Origin: Sulfurimonas sp.
GTDB taxonomy: Bacteria > Campylobacterota > Campylobacteria > Campylobacterales > Sulfurimonadaceae
Length of the DNA: 7,700 nt
Assembly: GCA_030646745.1 (NCBI GenBank)
Contig: JAUSKV010000056.1
Coordinates: 1-7,700, forward strand
Direction of reading: 5' to 3'
Made by a program: the position numbers and the translations under genes. Under the pieces are notes generated by a model. The model had not been told where the DNA came from and did no database searches. It saw only the letters and a program-made list of their open reading frames with translations. Shown piece after piece: positions 4,492 through 7,700 of the stretch; positions within the stretch are counted from its first letter, which is position 1; each line of letters begins with the position of its first letter.

Positions 4492-6876
4492 ATGAAATAT
4501 ATTCGTTTTTTTAATCAACTCACTCTACATGATGTTCCCATTGTGGGCGGGAAGAATGCTAGTTTGGGCGAGATGTATCAGCATCTCACTTGTGAGGGAG
4601 TAAACATTCCTAATGGTTTTGCAACTACGAGCGATGCCTATTGGTTGCTGTTGGAAGAGAACAAGATAAAAGATAAAATAAAAGATGCGCTTGAAGGTCT
4701 TGATATTTCTGACACTGCCAATCTTCAAAAACGAGGTAAAGAGGTTCGTGAATTAATACTCTCTTGTAAACTTCCGCATGTGCTTGAAGAAGAGTTGTTG
4801 GAGGCATACGAAATTTTGTCGGATGAATATGGTTCACAAAATGTTGATGTCGCAGTTCGCTCCTCCGGAACGGCTGAGGATTTGCCGGATGCAAGTTTTG
4901 CAGGACAGCAGGAGACTTTTTTAAATATCAACAGTAGCGATAAACTTCTAAAGAGTGTATTGAAGTGCTATGCTTCGCTCTTTACCGACCGTGCAATAAG
5001 TTATAGAACAAGTCGCGGATTTGACCACTTCAAAGTGGCTCTCTCAGTCGGTGTGCAGAAGATGGTGCGAAGCGACACCTCGTCAAGCGGAATCATGTTT
5101 ACGGTTGACACGGAGAGCGGTTCACAAAATCTGATACTTATAAACTCCATCTGGGGCTTGGGCGAGAATGTGGTAAGCGGAAGAGTCAACGCAGATGAGT
5201 TTTTTGTTTTTAAACCTACACTCAAAGAGGGAAAAAACACCATTCTAAAACGTGCACTCGGAAGTAAAAAAGAGAAGATGCTTTATGGAGGAGATGAGAG
5301 TAGTCAGACACAAAATGTGAGTACCTCGGCAGAGGAACAAAGCAGTTTTTCCATAAATGACAGCGAGGTGATAGCCTTAGCAAAAGCAGCGCTTATTATT
5401 GAAGAGCATTACAGATGCCACATGGATATTGAGTGGGCAAAAGACGGAAGAGATGATAAACTCTACATAGTTCAAGCAAGACCAGAGACCGTGCAAAGCA
5501 AACTTCATGATGAGATCAGCATAGAAAAATACTCACTTCAAAAGAGTGCAGATGCCAAAGTTTTAACCTCAGGAAGATCTGTCGGCGATAAAATAGGCAG
5601 CGGAAAAGTGAGAGTTATTCACAATATGTCGGAGTTCGGTACATTTGAGGAGGGAGAAGTTTTGGTTGCTGAAACCACAAACCCCGACTGGGAACCGATT
5701 ATGAAAAAAGCCTCAGCCGTTATAACAAACCGAGGAAGCCGTACCTGTCATGCCGCCATAGTAGCCCGTGAAATAGGGGTGCCTGCTGTGGTTGGATGCA
5801 ACAATGCAACAGAGATACTCCAAAACAGTATGAGCGTTACTGTGAGTTGTGCAGAGGGCGATGAGGGTTATATCTATGAGGGGGAGATTCCATACTCTGT
5901 AGAAACGATAAATATGAGCGACCTAAAACCGACAAGAACAAAACTTTTTATGAATATAGGAAATCCGGCTGAGGCATTCAATCTTGCAAAAATGCCAAAT
6001 GACGGGGTTGGACTTGCCAGAATGGAGTTTATCATGACCAACTCCATAAATGCCCATCCGATGGCGCTCGTTGACATGCACAAAGGTTTGGATGTCAAAG
6101 ATAGAGCTGAAATTGTCTCGTTTGCGGCAGGATACAGTGACATGAAAGAGTTTTTTCTGCAAAAAATCAGTGAGGGAGTCGGTACAATCGCCGCCGCTTT
6201 TTATCCAAAACCCGTCATCATAAGAACAAGCGACTTTAAAAGCAATGAGTACAGAAACATGCGAGGCGGATTTGTGTATGAGGCGGAGGAGGAGAACCCG
6301 ATGATAGGCTTTCGTGGTGCGAGCCGTTACTATGATGAAAGCTCCAAAGAGTCGTTCGAGTGGGAGTGCGAGGCTCTGAAGCGAGTGCGTGACGAGATGG
6401 GACTTACAAACATAAAAATAATGATTCCTTTTGTAAGAACACCCCAAGAGGGAAAAAAAGTGGTAGAGATTATGAAAAGTCAAGGTTTGGTTCAGGGCGA
6501 AAACTCTCTTGAAATATATGCTATGTGCGAAATTCCTGCCAATGTAATCATAGCCGATAAATTTTTAGAGATATTTGACGGCTACTCTATCGGCTCCAAC
6601 GACCTGACACAGTTGACACTCGGAGTTGACCGTGAGAGTGCAAAAATAGCACACATATTTGATGAGAGAAACGAAGCTGTGAAGAGAATGTTGCAAATGG
6701 CGATAACGGCATGTAAAAAAGCAGATAAATATATCGGTATCTGTGGACAGGCTCCTTCTGACTATCCTGAAATCACCCAATTTTTAGTCGAAAATGGGAT
6801 AGATTCTATCTCTCTGAATCCAGATTCTTTGTATAAAATGCATGTGGTTGTAAGTGAGATTGAGAGTAAGCTTTAA
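4492..6876 (+). CDS. ppsA: Phosphoenolpyruvate synthase (pyruvate, water dikinase)
   Basis: Converts pyruvate, ATP and water to phosphoenolpyruvate, AMP and phosphate in the cytoplasm, feeding gluconeogenesis; in an autotroph it would draw on newly fixed pyruvate. With the start at 4492 it has 794 aa, against 792 in E. coli. The N-terminal nucleotide-binding domain (about 1-350) has GGKNASLGEM (19-28) and the VAVRSSGTAEDLPDASFAGQ signature (120-139, with R123). The central swivelling domain has the phosphorylated histidine in SRTCHAAIVA, H420 (E. coli H421). The C-terminal PEP/pyruvate domain (about 475-790) has DGVGLARMEF (R510), GFRGASR (606-612), SIGSNDLTQL (699-708) and the catalytic cysteine in GICGQAPSD, C751, the same number as in E. 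coli. All catalytic motifs are intact, so it should be active. An in-frame upstream ATG at 4450 would add 14 residues but lacks a ribosome-binding site. It is monocistronic, convergent with hsp20. Confidence 0.96.
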   Translation: MKYIRFFNQLTLHDVPIVGGKNASLGEMYQHLTCEGVNIPNGFATTSDAYWLLLEENKIKDKIKDALEGLDISDTANLQKRGKEVRELILSCKLPHVLEEELLEAYEILSDEYGSQNVDVAVRSSGTAEDLPDASFAGQQETFLNINSSDKLLKSVLKCYASLFTDRAISYRTSRGFDHFKVALSVGVQKMVRSDTSSSGIMFTVDTESGSQNLILINSIWGLGENVVSGRVNADEFFVFKPTLKEGKNTILKRALGSKKEKMLYGGDESSQTQNVSTSAEEQSSFSINDSEVIALAKAALIIEEHYRCHMDIEWAKDGRDDKLYIVQARPETVQSKLHDEISIEKYSLQKSADAKVLTSGRSVGDKIGSGKVRVIHNMSEFGTFEEGEVLVAETTNPDWEPIMKKASAVITNRGSRTCHAAIVAREIGVPAVVGCNNATEILQNSMSVTVSCAEGDEGYIYEGEIPYSVETINMSDLKPTRTKLFMNIGNPAEAFNLAKMPNDGVGLARMEFIMTNSINAHPMALVDMHKGLDVKDRAEIVSFAAGYSDMKEFFLQKISEGVGTIAAAFYPKPVIIRTSDFKSNEYRNMRGGFVYEAEEENPMIGFRGASRYYDESSKESFEWECEALKRVRDEMGLTNIKIMIPFVRTPQEGKKVVEIMKSQGLVQGENSLEIYAMCEIPANVIIADKFLEIFDGYSIGSNDLTQLTLGVDRESAKIAHIFDERNEAVKRMLQMAITACKKADKYIGICGQAPSDYPEITQFLVENGIDSISLNPDSLYKMHVVVSEIESKL

Positions 6877-6900
6877 AAATGATTTTTTGTAAAAGCTTAC
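6866..6900 (+). terminator. Hairpin overlapping the ppsA stop codon
   Basis: Perfect 9-bp arms GTAAGCTTT (6866-6874) and AAAGCTTAC (6892-6900) are separated by a 17-nt A/T-rich loop. The left arm runs into the TAA stop at 6874-6876. There is no clean T-run after it (CTCTTT follows), so it is more likely mRNA 3'-end structure than the main terminator. Confidence 0.35.
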
Positions 6901-6914
6901 CTCTTTAAGGCAAA

Positions 6915-6942
6915 AGACTTCTTGCAATTTTGCAAGAAGTCT
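6915..6942. terminator. Bidirectional terminator between ppsA and hsp20
   Basis: A perfect hairpin with 12-bp arms AGACTTCTTGCA and TGCAAGAAGTCT around a 4-nt loop. On the minus strand it is followed by TTTTG, and on the plus strand by ATTT, so it can serve hsp20 and, less strongly, ppsA. The hsp20 TAG stop (6941-6943) overlaps the hairpin by two bases. Confidence 0.8.
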
Positions 6943-7390
6943 ATTTAACCGCTATCTTTTTAACTTCTTTCTCTTTCTCTTTAACCTTTATTTTTGGAAT
7001 TATTACTTCAAGAACACCGTCTTTTGACGCAGCCTCGATATTTTCTACATCCACATTATCAGGCAGAGTAAAGTTTCTTTGGAACTTACCAAAAGATGTC
7101 TCTATCTTGTAGTAATCCTCCTCTTTTACCTCTTTTTTGAAATTTCGCTCACCGGAAATTTTGAGTATATTATCCTCAATATCCACCTTAATATCCTCTT
7201 TTTTCACCCCTGGTAAATCTACATCAACATGGTAAGCAAACTCGCCCTCTCTTGTATTCATCGTAGGTACAAAGCCAGAAATAGAGGACTCTTCACTCAA
7301 ATCAATCTTTGGTAAAGTGGCACTTAAATAGTTAAACCTTCTGTTGAGGTCTCTTAAATCTTTAAAAGGGTCAAATCTTGTAATTAACAT
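6941..7390 (-). CDS. hsp20: Small heat-shock protein, Hsp20/alpha-crystallin family
   Basis: Cytoplasmic ATP-independent chaperone that holds unfolding proteins for later refolding. From the chosen start it has 149 aa, typical of bacterial Hsp20. Residues 1-40 are the variable N-terminal arm (MLITRFDPFKDL is a common opening). The alpha-crystallin domain spans about 41-135, with VDVDLPGVKKEDIKVDIEDN (55-74), LKISGER (76-82), FQRNFTLPDNVD (103-114) and the signature GVLEVIIPK (125-133). A lysine/glutamate-rich tail ends KKIAVK, where I146-A-V148 resembles the oligomer-forming I-x-I/V motif. AGGAG lies six bases before the ATG at 7390. An in-frame ATG at 7438 would add 16 residues (MLFTTAVYK...) but lies in the promoter dyad and lacks a ribosome-binding site, so it is rejected. 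The gene is monocistronic, and the terminator hairpin starts at its stop codon. Confidence 0.94.
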   Translation of the reverse strand: MLITRFDPFKDLRDLNRRFNYLSATLPKIDLSEESSISGFVPTMNTREGEFAYHVDVDLPGVKKEDIKVDIEDNILKISGERNFKKEVKEEDYYKIETSFGKFQRNFTLPDNVDVENIEAASKDGVLEVIIPKIKVKEKEKEVKKIAVK

Positions 7391-7396
7391 GGCGAA

Positions 7397-7402
7397 CTCC
7401 TG
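7397..7402 (-). promoter_or_regulatory. hsp20 ribosome-binding site that fixes the start codon
   Basis: On the minus strand CAGGAG stands six bases upstream of ATG 7390, supporting that start over the longer frame opening at 7438. Confidence 0.85.
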
Positions 7403-7407
7403 AAAAA

Positions 7408-7463
7408 TAATTTTATATACGGCGGTAGTAAATAACATAAATGAATATTTACTACCGTCTATA
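7408..7463 (-). promoter_or_regulatory. hsp20 promoter region with a perfect 11-bp inverted repeat
   Basis: Arms CGGTAGTAAAT (7423-7433) and ATTTACTACCG (7447-7457) are perfect reverse complements around a 13-nt spacer. On the minus strand, TATAAA/TATATA at 7412-7419 is a candidate -10 just downstream, so the dyad would cover the -35 region as an operator. Alternatively, TATAGA at 7458-7463 is the -10, and the dyad forms a hairpin at the mRNA 5' end. It matches neither CIRCE (TTAGCACTC-N9-GAGTGCTAA) nor the HspR-type CTTGAGT-N7-ACTCAAG site. Confidence 0.6.
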
Positions 7464-7466
7464 CTT

Positions 7467-7496
7467 TTGACAGTTTAAATGAAATCAGATTAATTT
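7467..7496 (+). promoter_or_regulatory. Possible distal promoter toward the rubrerythrin gene
   Basis: A perfect TTGACA (7467-7472) is followed 18 bases later by TAATTT (7491-7496). It would start transcription about 110 bases upstream of the rubrerythrin gene. In AT-rich DNA such a match is weak evidence, and the proximal -10 at 7588 is the better candidate. Confidence 0.2.
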
Positions 7497-7568
7497 AACT
7501 TTAAATAATTATATGAAACAATATTATGCATCTTTCTTCTTTTAAGTAATAGATAGATACAATAAGGC

Positions 7569-7593
7569 AAGGATAATTATTTTCCTTTATACT
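7569..7593 (+). promoter_or_regulatory. Rubrerythrin promoter with Fur/PerR-like palindrome
   Basis: AAGGATAAT-T-ATTTTCCTT (7569-7587) is a 9-1-9 palindrome matching at eight of nine pairs, with a core resembling the ATAATnATTAT of Fur-family boxes. It directly abuts TATACT (7588-7593), a good -10 box about 16 bases before the ribosome-binding-site core. A repressor bound there would block the promoter. Control by an iron- or peroxide-sensing Fur-family regulator is an inference from site shape and from the gene's oxidative-stress role. Confidence 0.45.
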
Positions 7594-7615
7594 TTTTATT
7601 TTCGAAGGATTTAAC

Positions 7616-7700
7616 ATGTCAACAACAAAAGAGAATTTAGATACTGCCTTTTGCGGTGAAAGTCAGGCGTACCAAAAATATAGTGCTTTTGCTAAAAAAG
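7616..7700 (+). CDS. rbr: Rubrerythrin, N-terminal fragment (runs off window)
   Basis: Only the first 28 codons are present, and the frame is open to the window end. The sequence MSTTKENLDTAFCGESQAYQKYSAF matches the start of rubrerythrins, where ENLxxAFxGESQAxxKYxxFA forms the first helix of the di-iron four-helix bundle. E15 in GESQA would be the first iron ligand. Rubrerythrins reduce hydrogen peroxide in the cytoplasm of anaerobes and microaerophiles, using electrons from a rubredoxin-like iron site. Whether this one has a C-terminal rubredoxin domain, or an N-terminal-rubredoxin relative elsewhere, cannot be seen. AAGGA lies six bases before the ATG. The Fur/PerR-like palindrome upstream suggests peroxide- or iron-dependent control. 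The family call is good despite the short fragment; C13 just before GES is a small oddity. Confidence 0.82.
   Translation, partial: MSTTKENLDTAFCGESQAYQKYSAFAKK

Noticed and set aside
5923..6483. Minus-strand open frame of 186 codons inside ppsA
   Set aside because: It lies wholly antisense to conserved PpsA domains, with no recognisable motifs and a Cys/His/Ser-rich composition typical of a shadow frame.
7423..7457. CIRCE element or HspR site at hsp20
   Set aside because: The arm sequence and the 13-nt spacer differ from both the CIRCE and HspR consensus sites, so it is reported as an unassigned dyad.
7514..7546. Ten-codon plus-strand frame (MKQYYASFFF) upstream of the rubrerythrin gene, as a possible leader peptide
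   Set aside because: It has no ribosome-binding site and no attenuator hairpins follow it. Frames of this size are expected by chance in AT-rich DNA.

Overview
The window looks like chromosomal DNA of a Campylobacterota (Epsilonproteobacteria) species, probably of the Sulfurimonas/Sulfuricurvum type. That assignment is an inference from AT-rich coding sequence, promoters with recognisable -10 boxes but weak -35 boxes, and the style of the predicted proteins. No database search was possible. Seven genes are largely or wholly present and an eighth is just entered at the right edge.

Left part, minus strand, read right to left (3012 to 1): a metal-uptake operon, most likely for zinc. It runs from a small exported His/Cys protein, through an outer-membrane beta-barrel and a periplasmic TroA/ZnuA-type metal-binding protein, to an ABC-3 (ZnuB-type) membrane permease cut by the window edge. 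Together these could carry a metal across the outer membrane, periplasm and inner membrane. The ATPase subunit is not in view. The genes appear translationally linked: an inverted repeat can mask the porin ribosome-binding site and contains the upstream stop codon, the znuA ribosome-binding site overlaps the porin stop codon, and znuA and znuB overlap by ATGA.

Centre (3057 to 4378): a 72-bp imperfect palindromic repeat of a kind dispersed in many bacterial genomes. It is followed by a minus-strand pair encoding an exported, very charged coiled-coil protein of 118 aa and an OmpA-like peptidoglycan-binding protein with its own N-terminal coiled coil. Both probably act in the cell envelope.

Right part: a divergent AT-rich promoter region separates that pair from ppsA (phosphoenolpyruvate synthase, plus strand). 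The ppsA start is best placed at 4492, giving 794 aa. A strong hairpin between the convergent ppsA and hsp20 genes can act as a terminator in both directions. hsp20 (small heat-shock protein, minus strand, start best placed at 7390) and a rubrerythrin gene (plus strand, truncated at the right edge) diverge from a 225-bp intergenic region. That region carries two notable dyads: a perfect 11-bp inverted repeat at the hsp20 promoter that matches neither CIRCE nor the HspR site, and a 9-1-9 Fur/PerR-like palindrome next to the rubrerythrin -10 box.

No tRNA, rRNA, CRISPR array, insertion sequence or phage gene was seen. I do not see a wholly new multi-gene system. The most interesting items are the unconventional zinc-uptake layout with its translational coupling and the uncharacterised operator candidates.
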